Assembly: GCA_947034895.1 (NCBI GenBank)
Contig: OX344764.1
Span: 34,660,935 to 34,724,934, forward strand
Length of the DNA: 64,000 bases
Reading direction: 5' to 3'
DNA from: Rhytidiadelphus loreus
Lineage: Eukaryota > Streptophyta > Bryopsida > Hypnales > Hylocomiaceae
Shown: in pieces, positions 34,451-47,677 of the stretch
Position numbering within the stretch: position 1 is the stretch's first letter
Layout: every line of letters starts with the position of its first letter
Notes under the pieces: model-generated
What the model saw: the letters and a program-made list of their open reading frames with translations, nothing else
Databases searched by the model: none
What the model was told of the DNA's origin: nothing
Program-made: the position numbers and the translations under genes

Positions 34451-36383
34451 GAGCCACATGGAACCGATCAAATAAGCAATTCTAGATATAATCTGGAGTA
34501 GTGTAAGGCGAAGCGAATATTTTTGGAGGTGGAAGGATAGAAATGACGAGGATTGCAAAAACTTTGGTAATTTTATCACTTCAATTGTAATTACTATGAG
34601 TTTTGAAAGGCAAAAAGTGCTCTAGACCCATTGCCAATTTCTAGACTCTTCCAATTCCGATCACTCAAAAACTACAAAAATATTGATCCAACATGTCAAT
34701 CTTCTAGTTGTCTATGGCTGTTATTTTCACCCATGCCCAAATTGTACACAAAAAGGATTTATCTGGATTCTTGCCACAATTTTATTGAGGCCTACAATTC
34801 ATTCATCAAGATTGTTGGAGGCTGTCAATATGCTTACTCTATCATCAATATGATGCTCGTACAAGGCAATCAAGATCCACCGTAGAGGAATTTATGGCAA
34901 TAGATCGTCGCAATAAGAAGTAAACTGCCTGATATAAGGTAGCTGACCTCATTCCAACCACTTAAGCATAGTTCCAATGTGCATTTGGTGAGGAGAAAAA
35001 TCCCCCCTTAGAAAAATAGATTTGAGGCGGATGCCAAATTCTTTTAATTTTTTCCCCTCAAAAATAGAATACTTACAAATTTTTTCTGTAAAGATTCCTT
35101 TCAATTCATTCTTGTTATATAGGACACAACATTTCCAACCATAGATTGATTACAAAATCGACCATGCTTCAAAGTAGGTGATAATTGTGGCTTCAAATGT
35201 ACATTTGGTAATCATTGTATAAACTCAATGTATACTGCCCTGACATTTGTGGTGCATGAGCTGTAACCTAACCACGTGAGCTGTCACAAGTGATTGGAAA
35301 CGAAGCAGTCTAACTAGTGAAAATAGGTTGTGGTCTGAAAGAAGTCGACTACCTTAAACCATTGACAAAATGTGCAAAATTGAATGATAATTGAGTAGCA
35401 ATTGCACAAATGTTGTGCAGATCATTTGTTATGGAAGATGAAAAACTTATGATCCCTAGTTGTGACAGATTTCTCTGCTTAGCATGGAGTCATGAAAAAA
35501 CCAATCCACTCGGAGAATGAACAACGCAATTCTCCGCAATGTTTTGCGTTAATATGATTTGGCTCTTTTTTTAATTATCTAATTTAGTGCTAGCTAAATA
35601 GGAAGCTATTTTTAATAATCATGCAAGAGTCAGCTCCTTAATGCCCATGTGAAAATGAAGGGAGATACTTTTGAAATAATTATTTGTTTCGGTAGAACTG
35701 TTGAAAGGTTAGTTGATGTATTGTATGAAAAATAAAGAACTAAGCAATGTGAGTGTTATATAATGCAGGTACTGCATCTTTTGTGTTTGTGTCATTGTCA
35801 TTGTGTCACAATATCACACAGTAAGCTCAAAAAATAAAAATAAATTGGATCTTTTTTTAATTTATCCCCCAGTGAGTTAAAAAAATTAAGAAATTAAATT
35901 AATTGAAAAATATTTTTCAAATACCCTCTGTGACTCTGTGAGTTAAAAAAATTAAAAAATTAAATTAATTAAAAATTATTCTTTGAATGCCCCCCATTCC
36001 ACCTTTTGTAATTTTCAGGTGGGGTGGGGTTGGCTTTTGATATGGGACATGTATGTTAGCCTCCTCTTCAAGATCAAACGGCCTATGAGGAAACCCTAGC
36101 CTCCTCCCAAAGATCAACGGCCCTAATTTTCCTGTCACCCTCCCCCATATCAACGGCGCCAAGGGATTTGCCGTACATTCAAACTACAACCAAGTATCAT
36201 ACTTATCACATTCTTGAATGCTTTGGGAGAAATGTACCACACGTGAAGCAACAATGCTATTGTGTGAGCATGAAAATGCGAGCATGTGCAGGGTTGACGA
36301 ATTGCAATGTTTAGGGCAAAATCACGTCCATTTTTTGGACGTCCAGACGTCCAGATTTTCCAGACGCGCGAACGATGTAGACG

Positions 36384-39257
36384 CACTACAAGGGAAAATG
36401 TATCCTAATTGACAAAAATTTGACACAATTTTGTCAATTGTCCCGTCAATTAGGACTACCTGATTTGGACACTTAGTTGACAGACTTATATCAATTAGGA
36501 CACTCTAGTTGACAAAGTTTTGACAGGATTTTGTCAACTTGGTTGGCAACTAGGACCCAAATTTGGTCTTTCCTAGTATATTCAACCACCAACAAATGCA
36601 TGTTCAATTCCAGATAGGACAAAATAGTGTGTGCTAGAAATATTCTTCACAATAGTAAAATGAATTTATTTCAACATGGCTACCAGCTCTTTGCCTACTC
36701 AACGGTTAGCTAAATCTACAAATTCTCTCATACTAATTCTAGAGTTACTCTAAGCTAGGTAGTTGTATATCTATATAGAATGCCAATTTATGTTAATTAC
36801 CTCAGAAACTCTGTTGCTACCAATCTGCCTTGTGAACACACAAACAATTTGAGTTCACTAATTTATTTGTCGATATCATGCACATGATGCACGCATAAAT
36901 ACACTAAGTAAACCATTCCAACCTACAGAGGTATGCATTCCCAATCTACAGAAGTTAGCATTTGATGTTATTGTTTTGCAAGATCTTATATGTTCTTGCA
37001 TTTGGTGCCATCTCCATCTAAAGAGGAAGACCAACAAAAAGGGACTAGCAAGACCAAAACGACAAGTTTTTTAACATATTTCCATGAAGTTCACAACAAA
37101 GTCAATAAGTTTATGCTTGAACATATCTTCACAACGGAAGTTTGTGATTCAGAAGCTAATATCATAGCCCTGCATCACACAAATTATTCAACATGAGAAC
37201 ACTCCAATTCGCCTATGATATTAAATAGAAATGTGAACTCAACGACAAGACAAAACAAAAAGTCCCATGGCAGTAAATCAACACATTTGGATAGAGTGAC
37301 ATTGCATGCACCACTTAGCAATAATCTCTACTTCCAAGATTTACCCAATGTACAAAAAAACTCATGATCGTGCCATATTCAAGTACAAAACTTGCTAACA
37401 AGAGATCTTTCATGGCGTGTCGCCATGATACCTCAACAGAATTTCTCCAAGGAACTTGAAAAGATTCTGCCCTCATTGACAAAAAATGCAGGAACTTTTT
37501 GGTTAGAATGTTCTCCAACTCATAAGCTTGCTTCATCTAAATCCATGTAAATATATCTGAAATTAAACATTTTAAGGTAAAGGAAATTGTGGCAACTGCA
37601 ACTCATTGCACCAGATTCAAACATGATACTCAATGCAAAGGTTAAAAAAACATTCAAAGAAGTAGCCGAAACCTTGATACTGATTCGTATGGAGTTTATA
37701 GATGACTCTATCAAGCACTTTTTCGCCTCATTTCTGCAAATAAGAATCTGCACAAAAGAACAACACTTTGTTTAGTCCTTGAAAAGGGCCTAAGCATCTA
37801 GTGAAAGCCTGCAGTTACAACTACACTACATATAAACAACGTTTCAGTGCAGCACATCATACACTTTCAAGGAAACAAATAAGGATTAGCTTTGATATTG
37901 CGGCATGTTCAAAAATGTAGGGTATGATTTCTTCTTTATATAGGTACATTTTGTAAACTTCTTTGAAACTTCATAAATGGTTTATTCAACTCCAGTAGAT
38001 ATTGAACCAACCATTTGGGAATTTAGGGAAAAAAACTGAGTAAACACTTATTGGGTTTAGCAAAAGCTCTTTGCTTGTCCTGTGATCACACACAAAATGT
38101 GCGAAAAAAGAGAGGACTCACACTCCAAAACACACCTTCAGGTTGTTGAACGCCACCTCCACCTGGAAACCATCCCCCCATCTGGATAAGAGTATGGTTG
38201 GACTCGTTGTGAAGATTCTTAATCCGAACAATGTTCCCATAGTTGGAGAATAGGCTGGTTGAACTGCTTGTCGGCCTCGATTTTCTACACAAATCACCGA
38301 ACATTTCAATCAACGAGGACTTCATCCCAAAACAACCGAGAAAAAACAAGCCCTTGACTGAAATAACTCATGGGGACAACAATCAACCCATGCCAATCAA
38401 CTCAAACCCTCTCCAGAAATTACCTCATGAACTAGATTCGAGACTAGGAAGGTGCTCTTGTCATTGCTGCCGGTGATGCTTGAGGGAAGCATACCACCGA
38501 ATGCCGCAGATGCCCCACCCATTGGAACCTACACAAGACAATCAATACATGCGACTCAGAAATAGATAGCAACAAGGCCCCACCAACAACTCCAAAAACA
38601 ACTGTGCGGAATCATCACAAAACGCTCGCAAAACTGTACCTGGTACGAGTTCATGCCAAGTTCCTATTACCCAAGTTCATGCTCGAGTATGCACAAATCG
38701 CATCCAAATCTGTACCCTAAACAAACCTACAAACATTCAATCTCAACTAAGCACTTACTTGGGGAGGTGCCGAAATGACAGTCGTCCTACTCGACAATGT
38801 GGCAATGTCAGTTGCGCAAGGCTCCCAACGCTAACGACTGATTGGAAGCACGGCAATCCCCGCACGCCAATCAAAAACCTAAGCCAGAGGGAAAGAGGGA
38901 GAAAGCGAATCGTTGGTGACGAAGTGGAACCCTGAAACTGACGCCGCAAAGAAACAATCTTCGGAAATTGTAGTGTGGGTGGGACTAAAGAGATGGGTGA
39001 GAAACTGTGTCTCTCTTTTGAGACGGTAAAAAGGAAGAAGAAAGCCAAACTTGGCAATGGCGATGCAAACCACCAACAAGTCCCTCGACGTGAGAGCTTC
39101 CAGTTGGCAAGGGTTTCTAGGGTTTCGGCACTCTCAGATGACATGAAGCCTTCGCCCTCGAGATTTGACAGAATTGCAAGTGTCCAAAGGTCAATTTGTT
39201 GATTTGGACCAAAAATTGTCAATTCTCTATCATATAGGGCGCCATTTCCTTGTAGTG
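36384..39257. mobile_element. CACTA element, 2.9 kb, nested in the hAT-type element
   Basis: The termini are CACTACAAGGGAAA and TTTCCTTGTAGTG, with ACG on both sides (36381-36383 and 39258-39260), a perfect 3-bp target duplication. Subterminal DNA at both ends repeats AATTGAC or TTGACA phrases. The interior holds fragments of at least one host gene in minus orientation. These include polypyrimidine-tract-binding-protein exons and, at about 38755-39130, what looks like a 5' untranslated exon ending in a CAAG|TAAGTG donor. No transposase is seen. Confidence 0.88.
38136..38528 (-). pseudogene. Captured PTB (polypyrimidine-tract-binding protein) RRM fragment
   Basis: Two exons keep their intron. 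Exon 38528-38424 (after TGTGTAG, ending GAG|GTAATT) encodes a linker and NDKSTFLVSNLVHE, the first strand of an RRM. Exon 38284-38136 (after TGTGTAG, ending GAAG|GTGTGT) continues KIEADKQFNQ, then LFSNYGNIVRIKNLHN and LIQMG, then GDGFQVEVAFNNLK, but in three different frames. Two frameshifts therefore break it. Order and wording match the third RRM of plant PTB homologue 3-like proteins. A further upstream exon end, MNSYQ|GTACAG, may lie near 38648. An intron-containing fragment inside CACTA ends means capture happened at the DNA level. Confidence 0.75.
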
Positions 39258-39261
39258 ACGG

Positions 39262-39460
39262 CGTCCATCGGACGGCACCCGTCAGACGTTAAGACGGTGC
39301 GGACGGGTGGTCGGCGTGGACAAGTGGACGGCCATCGCGGACGAGTGGACAGCGCGGTCGGCGCGGACGGCCATCGCGGATGGGCGGTCAGTGTAGTCGG
39401 CGCGAACGGACATCGCAGACGAGCGGACGGCGCGGTCGGTGCGGACGGCCCGACCGTAGT
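39262..39460. repeat. GC-rich minisatellite
   Basis: Irregular units of about 40 bases with CGGACGGCCATCGCGGA and GCGCGGTCGGCGCGGACGG. Its GC content contrasts sharply with the AT-rich surroundings. It is part of the left hAT arm. Confidence 0.8.
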
Positions 39461-41900
39461 AAAATGTCATAAAACATGATTTTTAGACCTCTTTTACACA
39501 TAATAAAATGTCTTTTTTCAAAAAACTTTGAACTACAAAAAGGTTGGAAATGAAGCCAAGTTTCACCTCCAACAATCTGTTTCAAGTTTCGACCTTCCAG
39601 AAAAAAATTATGAACCATTTTCTAAGGTTGTGCTTGAAAATGGTCAAAAAATTGCCGTCCGCTCCTCCGACGGCCCGTCCGCTTCTCTGACCTGCCATCA
39701 GCCCTTTCCGACAGCCCGTCCGACCCTCTGCCAACCGTAGTAAAATGTCATAAAACATGATTTTTAGACCTCTTTTACGCATAATAAAATGTCTATTTTC
39801 AAAAAAACTTTGAACTACAAAAATGTTGGAAATGAAGCCAAGTTCCACCTCCAAGAATCCATTTCAAGGTTCAACCTTCCAACAAAAAGTTATAAACCAT
39901 TTTCTAAGGCTGTATTTGAAAATGGCCAAAGAAATGCCGTCTTCTGCTCCAACCCCCGTCCACCCATCTCACCACCTAATTGACGCTCCGAGTCTCCAAT
40001 CTACCATCCACCTTTCTGACCCACCGTTTGTTGGGTATAAGTATGCTAGACCTTATACTTTTTCAAGTCACAAAGCAATTTTTTAGGACAACATGACTTT
40101 GTACTTGTTATTATTTGAATTAAAAAGCTTGTCTTGTATGTTTTTTTTGTTTTTCTAGACATTATACATGTGAAGATCCTGTGGGCTTTATTGATTTCTT
40201 TGAATAACTAAGTTCAGAATGAGAAATTTGTACATTTTGGATTGTTAGTAAAAAATCACATAGTACTAATTAAAATAAAAGTATAAATATCTTGATCATA
40301 TAGAGTTGAAGTGCTAGGGTTTTTTTGGAGAAAAAATAAGGAGGGGCAATGTTTTGGAATCTATTTTCAATTTAATATTTACGATCCATATTTAGTAGAA
40401 TCTTAGAAATAAATTAGTTTTGATTTGCAACAAATATATGGTGGAAAAAAACAACTTTTTCCATTTGATTCAAGATTCTGAATGGCTGCAACTAGTTTTC
40501 GAATGGCATCAAATCAAATAAAGAAAAATATCAATTCTTCATCAAACATATTGTGCTACTATTTTGAACAAAGACTATTCTTAATACGTTTTTTATTTTT
40601 TGTGGAGGAATATTTCATATGTGCATGGCTTTGGATCTTAGTGACATGTTTGGTAAACCTCCTATATACTTAATGATTGATCTACAACAATTAATTCCTC
40701 CCTCACAATCACTCACTAGTCACAAACATCAATCCTAAATCCAAGTACACAAAGCATAATTCAATACTCTAAGTTCTCAGAAGTACAATGGAGCATTCCC
40801 GAAAATGCATGGGTCTAACGTAAATACAACCCCGCCCTTCCGACCCACCATTCACCCTTCTTACCCGCTGTCCATTCCTTAGACCCACCGTCCGGCCTTT
40901 TGACAGTCCATCCGACCCTCTGCAGACCGCAGTAAAATGTCATAAAACATGTTTTTTAGACCTCTTTTACGCATAGTAAAATGTCTTTTTTCAAAAAACT
41001 TTGAACTACAAAAACGTTGGAAATGAAGCCCAGTTTCACCTCCAAGAATCCGTTTCAACTTTCAACTTTCCATAAAAAAGTTACGGACCATTTTCTAAGG
41101 CTGTGTTTGAAAATGGCCAATAAAATTAACGCCGTCCTCTCCTCCGACTCCCATCCACCCATCTCACCACCCAAAGGACCCTCCGAGTCTCCAATCCGCC
41201 ATTTGCCCTTCCCACCCGCCGTCTGCTCCTCCGACCCGCTGTCCGCCCTTCTGACGGCCCATCCGACCCCCTGCCGACCGCAGTAAAATGTCATAAATCA
41301 TGTTTTTTAGACCTCTTTTGCGCATAGTAAAATGTCTTTATTTTAAAAACTTTAAACTACAAAAACGTTGAAAATGAAGCCCAGTTTCACCTCCAAGAAT
41401 CCGTTTCAACTTTCAACTTTCCAAAAAAAAGTTATGGACCATTTTCTAAGGCTGTGTTTGAAAATGGCCAATAAAATTAATGCCGTCCTCTCCTCCGACT
41501 CCACCCATCTCACCACCCAAAGGACCCTCCGAGTCTCCAATCCGCCATTTGCCCTTCCCACCCGCCATCCGCTCCTCGGACCCGCCGTCCGCCCTTCCGA
41601 CGGCCCATCCGACCCTCTGCCGACCGCAGTAAAATGTCATAAATCATGTTTTTTAGACCTCTTTTGCGCATAGTAAAATGTCTTTTTTTTTTAAACTTTG
41701 AACTACAAAAACGTTGAAAATGAAGCCAAGTTTCACCTCTAAGAATCCGTTTCAAGTTTTGACCTTCCAAAAAAAAGTTATAGACCATTTTCTAAGGCTG
41801 TTTTTGATAATGGCCAAAAAAACGTTGTCTTCTACTCCTCTCCTCCGACCCCCCGTTCGCCATCTAACCACTCGTCCGCCTATTGTACCCTCTATCCAGT
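39461..41900 (+). repeat. Five tandem ~300-bp modules of the left fold-back arm
   Basis: Modules begin with AAAATGTCATAAA near 39461, 39749, 40933, 41286 and 41633. Each contains TTTAGACCTCTTTT, AACTACAAAAA, AAATGAAGCC, CATTTTCTAAGGCTG and a CCGTCC/CCGACC-rich end. About 800 bases of unrelated AT-rich DNA (40050-40850) separate the second and third. ORFs here are repeat-derived, not genes. Confidence 0.85.
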
Positions 41901-42605
41901 TGTATTGTTTTAATGAATTTTAAAAAGTACAAATTCGCTTTTCAAGGCTTCTATTTAATACTACAAAGTACAAACATCCTATATAGCATTTATGTATACA
42001 AAGGAAGGATAATCCAAGTTAAACTTTCACACATTGAAATATGCACTATAATTGTTATACCCTAAATCTTAAACCCTAAATCCTAGACCCTAGACCCTAA
42101 ACCTTGAATTTTACATTAGTGAACAAACACATTGCTTTAATGTGCAAAATATGTTTGACTTCTAATTCCCTTAAAATGTGATTATCATGATGTACTACAT
42201 ATGGATTTTTGCATAGTTCATAAGCTTATTCATATATGTTGTCAACATGTTCTTGGTATTTTCTACATCAATTATGATGTACCAATTTACAAATGTCAAA
42301 CAAACAATTATAATTTGAAGTCTTTTTTCTTTAAGTTTTGTTGTAAAAATGCATTAATAGTTTGAAACATCAAAGTATATATAGTACAAGCAGTTATATT
42401 ATTTTATAATTGTAATACAAGATGCTACAAAAAATGCTTTAAATATTTTAATGTAATTTAATGTTGTTCAAGATTAAATATTACATTTATACAACAAAAA
42501 TATTATTGAAGTTGTTTTCCTACACTCTTATACCTATAAATTGTAAATTGTCAACTATATATCTTAAGTATTGGTGCTTGAATAGTTCAAAATATAATCA
42601 ACCTT
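41285..42605 (+). repeat. Left arm of a long inverted repeat
   Basis: It mirrors 43598-44920 around an axis at about 43102. Conceptual 60- and 69-residue ORFs at 42065 and 41923 recur exactly on the other strand. A run of CCCTAAA/CCCTAGA-like units lies at 42060-42110 and is mirrored at about 44098-44146. Confidence 0.9.
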
Positions 42606-43597
42606 CAAATGTGATGACTTTTTGTATATGACTGTGATGACCCTCATTAATATAGATTTGTAATGTATTTATACATCAATAATGATGTTTTTAATTCATC
42701 CTGTTGTAAATGTGAAATGTGCAATTGTGATTTAATAATTTATATTATTAGTTTATTTTTTGAAACATCTTAAAAAAATTTGGAATCATTTTAATATATT
42801 TTTTGTTCTTCATCACACTAGATTCTATTATTTTTTAAATTGCTAAGAATAAACTTAAAAGAAAAAAGTTCAAAGGGCAATTTGTTTATGTAAAATAAAG
42901 ACTAGAAATGTCATGGAAATTTTTTCTTTTCATCTCTATTATTTCTTTCATTTGAAAAACATTATGTTTGCCAACATTTTTTATTAAACTATATTTGATA
43001 AATAAGTTTTTTAAATATTTTTGACATTCAAATTTTGACAATTAGATAATGTGACAAATATATAAACTTCTAATCCTACAAAATCCTAGTTTACAAACTA
43101 TTGAGTTTTATTTCACCATACCAAATATTTGCCATTAAAAATTTAGATAAGTATCTCAGTATCTTTACAAATATTAGACATCATTTGAAAAAATAGTCTT
43201 TTAACTTTCCCCCAAAAAATCAATACTACTATCAATATAAATTAACAAAACTAAAAAAATTAATACAAATACAAATATAAATGTATACCACAAACTTATA
43301 ACCAAAGAATTGCAGAAACACTATAAAATAATGCATTTACAAATGATTTTATAGAAAATTCCGTAATTTAAAACCTTGAAGAATACAATATCGATTGGAT
43401 TGAAAGACGAAAAACTATATAGTTTGACTTTTAGTAATATATATAATTAACCAAGCATGCTAGATCTCCCACAATATAATTGCAAGAAAATCTCTTGTCT
43501 AATTAAATATTGATCAATTCAATCTTCTTAAGTAAAAATAAGGAACCCAAAAGTGTTGAAGGGATCATATAAGGGGCCATCATGTTCGACAAAGGTT
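42606..43597. other. AT-rich loop between the inverted arms
   Basis: About 1 kb with no ORF or repeat of note. It separates the two arms of the hAT-type fold-back. Confidence 0.6.
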
Positions 43598-44920
43598 GGT
43601 TATGTTTTAAACTATTCAAGCACCGACATTTTTCATATGAGATATATAGTTGACAATTTACAATTTATAGGTATAAGAGTGTAGGAAAACAACTTCAATA
43701 ATATTTTTGTTGTATAAATGTAATATTTAATCTTGAACAACATTAAATTACATTAAAATATTTAAAGCATTTTTTGTAGCATCTTGTATTACAATTATAA
43801 AATAATATAACTGCTTGTACTATATATACTTTGATGTTTCAAACTATTAATGCATTTTTACAACAAAACTTAAAGAAAAAAGACTTCAAATTATAATTGT
43901 TTGTTTGACATTTGTAAATTGGTACATCATAATTGATGTAGAAAATACCAAGAACATGTTGACAACATATATGAATAAGCTTATGAACTATGCAAAAATC
44001 CATATGTAGTACATCATGATAATCACATTTTAAGGGAATTAGAAGTCAAACATATTTTGCACATTAAAGCAATGTGTTTGTTCACTAATGTAAAATTCAA
44101 GGTTTAGGGTCTAGGGTCTAGGATTTAGGGTTTAAGATTTAGGGTATAACAATTATAGTGCATATTTCAATGTGTGAAAGTTTAACTTGGATTATCCTTC
44201 CTTTGTATACATAAATGCTATATAGGATGTTTGTACTTTGTAGTATTAAATAGAAGCCTTGAAAAGCGAATTTGTACTTTTTAAAATTCATTAAAACAAT
44301 ACAACTGGATAGAGGGTACAATAGGCGGACGAGTGGTTAGATGGCGAACGGGGGGTCGGAGGAGAGGAGTAGAAGACAACGTTTTTTTGGCCATTATCAA
44401 AAACAGCCTTAGAAAATGGTCTATAACTTTTTTTTGGAAGGTCAAAACTTGAAACGGATTCTTAGAGGTAAAACTTGGCTTCATTTTCAACGTTTTTGTA
44501 GTTCAAAGTTTAAAAAAAAAAGACATTTTACTATGCGCAAAAGAGGTCTAAAAAACATGATTTATGACATTTTACTGCGGTCGGCAGAGGGTCGGATGGG
44601 CCATCGGAAGGGCGGACGGCGGGTGGGAAGGGCAAATGGCAGATTGGAGACTCGGAGGGTCCTTTGGGTGGTGAGATGGGTGGATGGGAGTCGGAGGAGA
44701 GGATGGCGTTAATTTTATTGGCCATTTTCAAAAACAACCTTAGAAAATGGTTCATTACTTTTTTTTGGAAGGTTGAAACTTGAAATGGATTTCTGGAAGT
44801 AGAACTTGGCTTCATTTCCAACGTTCCTGTAGTTCAAAGTTTTTTGGAAAAAGACATTTACTATGCGTAAAAGTGGTCTGAAAATCATGTTTCATGTCAT
44901 TTACTGCGGCGGATGGAGGA
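43598..44920 (-). repeat. Right arm of the long inverted repeat
   Basis: Mirror of 41285-42605. Identity is very high in the inner ~800 bases and lower at the outer module, which argues against a simple assembly duplication. Confidence 0.9.
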
Positions 44921-45104
44921 CTAAGAAGATTGCAATCTTTGGAGATGTCCCATAGTTGGAGTTTTTGTCCAAATTGAATGTATTATATACCATTGGAAAG
45001 CTATGAATGATATCTTTCCAATGGTATCTTAGGGTGCACATGAATGTGGACAGAGTGTCCGGTCGTTAGGCATTTGGCTAGATGAGTGAATGGTATTGAT
45101 TCAT

Positions 45105-45330
45105 TCATTTTGCCGTCCGCTCGTTCGTCCGCACCAACTGCAAGGCCGACCTTGTGGCCGTCCGCTTGGTCGTTTGCCTTGTCAACTTCATGGCCATCTG
45201 CTTGGTCATCCGCCTTGTCGACTTCATAGCCGTCTGCCCAACCAACCGCCCTGTCGACTTCATGGCCATCTGCCCAGCTGACCACCTTGTCGACTTCATG
45301 GCCGTCCGCCCAGCTGACCGCATGTGCATC
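45105..45330. repeat. GC-rich minisatellite near the right hAT end
   Basis: Units of about 30-36 bases carry GTCGACTTCATGGCC, CGTCCGC and CTTGTCAACTTCATGG. It is the counterpart of 39262-39460, although the unit differs. A small perfect hairpin (CCATTGGAAAG with CTTTCCAATGG) precedes it at 44992-45026. Confidence 0.75.
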
Positions 45331-45566
45331 AGTCCATCAGAAAATCCAGTCGGCCTGTCCGCTCTCTGCTATCCGTCGGAAGCTTTGGTCGACCCGTCCG
45401 CGATCTGCTCGTCCGCTCAATGCCGTCAGAAGTTTTGGTCGTCTGCCTGTCCAGCAGTTGGATGGTAGTCACCGCCAGGTTTGTCAAAAGATGTCTTGGG
45501 GTCAACGCCCGCGGACTTTGGACGTCCAGCGTCACGCCCGGATGCCTTGTCAACCCTGAGCATGTG

Positions 45567-46497
45567 AGCCTTGAACATACATATAAGTATATATCCTACA
45601 ACCATTGAGGTACATCCTACTATTTAAACTAATTGCTCCCTTTTAAAATCCATTTTTTAATAAATTCAAGCATTAGAGGTATAAAATAAGTGATACAAAG
45701 GTTTGAGTTATAAATTAATCCAAAATTGAAAGTTACATGAGAATCAAAGTGAAATATATTCCACTAGGTTAGTTACAACCTTGCAAATTCAAGTGAACAT
45801 TCAATTTTACAACCCTCCTAAGGTATTGAAGTCTTTCCTAATCCATCTTGTGATTGAAAGAGGAAGATTGAACAAAACAAAGTTTGAACTCAATATGGGT
45901 TCATTTGACTTGAATTCTTTATACAACAAATATATAATTGTTTTTGTTTGTATTCCTTTTACAACAACTATACAAGTATATTAGAATTACGTTTCATCAA
46001 AATTTTAGATTCAAATTTCTTACAATGGATACAATACTAAATAATACTCCAACCCTTAAAAACACAAATGTGACTTATGTTGAAAAAAATATTCACTACC
46101 AAATTGTTTTGGGAAATAATAAAAATATTGTTGTAAGTATAAAATGATCATAGCAGCTTCCACTATAAATTTCAACTACATTGGATCGCTAATTCTTAAG
46201 TTTCACTTGGAAAACAATTAAAAAACACTTGGACATGCAAGTGATGCAACATGTGACAATAAATTGTACATTTAGTTTTTGCAATTGCCATCAATGTATG
46301 AATTTAGTACATCATTATATATAAAATTTAAATTTAACTTCTTAAAAGATATTGGAAATAAACTTCTCCCATTTAAATAAAGTTTTGGAGCCCCAATCAA
46401 CTATATAACATTTTTGGATAGAAAACATTTGGTATCTCTTCTATAGAACAATCTTCAATTCAAGAAATTTACAGAATTAGAAGATGACACAATCAGA
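45567..46497. other. No gene seen
   Basis: AT-rich single-copy-looking DNA between two mobile elements. Short ORFs have no family features. Confidence 0.4.
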
Positions 46498-47408
46498 TTA
46501 ACCCCTAAAGGAACAACATGTGCTTTTTAGAAACATAGAAAATTTGGGTAAGTACCTATGATTGAAGATTTACATATTCTAGGCTCAAAATTTTAATGGA
46601 AGGTGAAGAATATCTTTCATATATACTAAATTTCATGACATTTGGAAATATGAGTCAAAATTTATGGCCTAATATGTTATTTTTTTCCTTGGCTGGGCAG
46701 TCTAGATAGATAAGAAAAAAAACACTTTTTTTATAAAATAAAATTTGAAATCGGTTTTCTAGAGTTATATATACATTAAAAGCTTTGAATCATTCCATTT
46801 TGATCAATGAGTCAAAAGTTATGAGGAGTTTTAGTTTGTGGGTAGTTATAGAATCTCTACTCTAATATAAACTTTGAAGTCCTTTATCTTACTCAATTTT
46901 CAATGTTTTTTGAAAAAAATAAAATCATAGAATGTAGATTGTTTATTACAACATGCAACCATTGGAATTGGCATTTTTCAATTCCTATAATTAACTAAGT
47001 TCTTAAGTCTTAACAATTTTGTATTTTCAATCATTCTCTATTACTTTCTACTTACTATTTTTTTCAATATGTTGTACAAATCCAAATTATGTAAAAAATT
47101 TTAAGCATGTAGCCAACTTATTTAGGAAAAAGAATCCAAAGAAGCACCACCATTTTGAACATATTTTCATAGAAAAGTGAGCTTGTGAAGTGCAGTGCCA
47201 AAAAATGATTTTTAATTAGTGAACTTGAATGTTTATATCTTGCAATCCATGTGGTGGAAATTTTTGAATTTTTTTCTAGATCTTTTCTAACTAGTGTACT
47301 ACAAGATACTATAGTTATTTGTGTCCTAAAAAGTTGGTATTTCTACTAAAAATGAGAATTTTGGAGCATTTTTGGTGAAAATGTAGTCATGGAATGTAAA
47401 AGGTTAAA
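46498..47408 (+). mobile_element. Third copy of the ~930-bp TIR element
   Basis: It starts TTAACCCCTAAAGGA and ends with a decayed GGTTAA. The body matches 3144-4076 in reverse orientation (for example CATGACATTTGGAAATA and GAATCATTCCATTTTGATCA). Confidence 0.7.
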
Positions 47409-47677
47409 GAGAGTGCGAGGAGAAACAAGAAAAGGATCCTCTAGCCTTTAGATTTAGGAATGTTATGTTGTCAAAGTTTGGTGCACCTGAAGTTCTATTT
47501 CTAATAAAGTCAATTTGTTGAAAAGAGATGATTTCTTTTTTATTAGGAAAAAATATATTTTTAAATTATAAATAGAAATTTGATGAAAATTAGGAATTCC
47601 TTAATAAAGTTTTAAATACCAAAGATATTCATTCTTAATTATAAATACAAGTTGTTTAGCCATTGTAAAATACATGC

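Larger units (their letters stand above)
36289..45558. mobile_element. Fold-back hAT-type element, 9.3 kb including a nested CACTA insertion
   Basis: The left end reads CAGGGTTGACGA and the right end is TTGTCAACCCTG. AGCATGTG occurs exactly outside both ends (36281-36288 and 45559-45566), a perfect 8-bp target duplication. CAGGG-type ends with 8-bp duplications are the hAT pattern. The interior is mostly long modular inverted arms around an axis near 43102, tandem ~300-bp units and GC-rich minisatellites. A 2.9-kb CACTA element sits near the left end. No transposase is encoded, so the element is non-autonomous. Confidence 0.85.

Noticed and set aside
38755..39222. 155-residue minus-strand ORF as a real protein
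   Set aside because: It runs from the CACTA terminus through what looks like a captured 5' untranslated exon and has no family features.
39461..41923. Repeated 70-100-residue ORFs in the hAT arms as a gene family
   Set aside because: They follow tandem DNA modules and minisatellites in several frames and strands, with no conserved protein logic.
41285..44920. Inverted arms as an assembly artefact
   Set aside because: The arms differ at their outer modules, and the whole structure is framed by matching hAT ends and a perfect 8-bp duplication. A small risk remains that the innermost part was over-collapsed.
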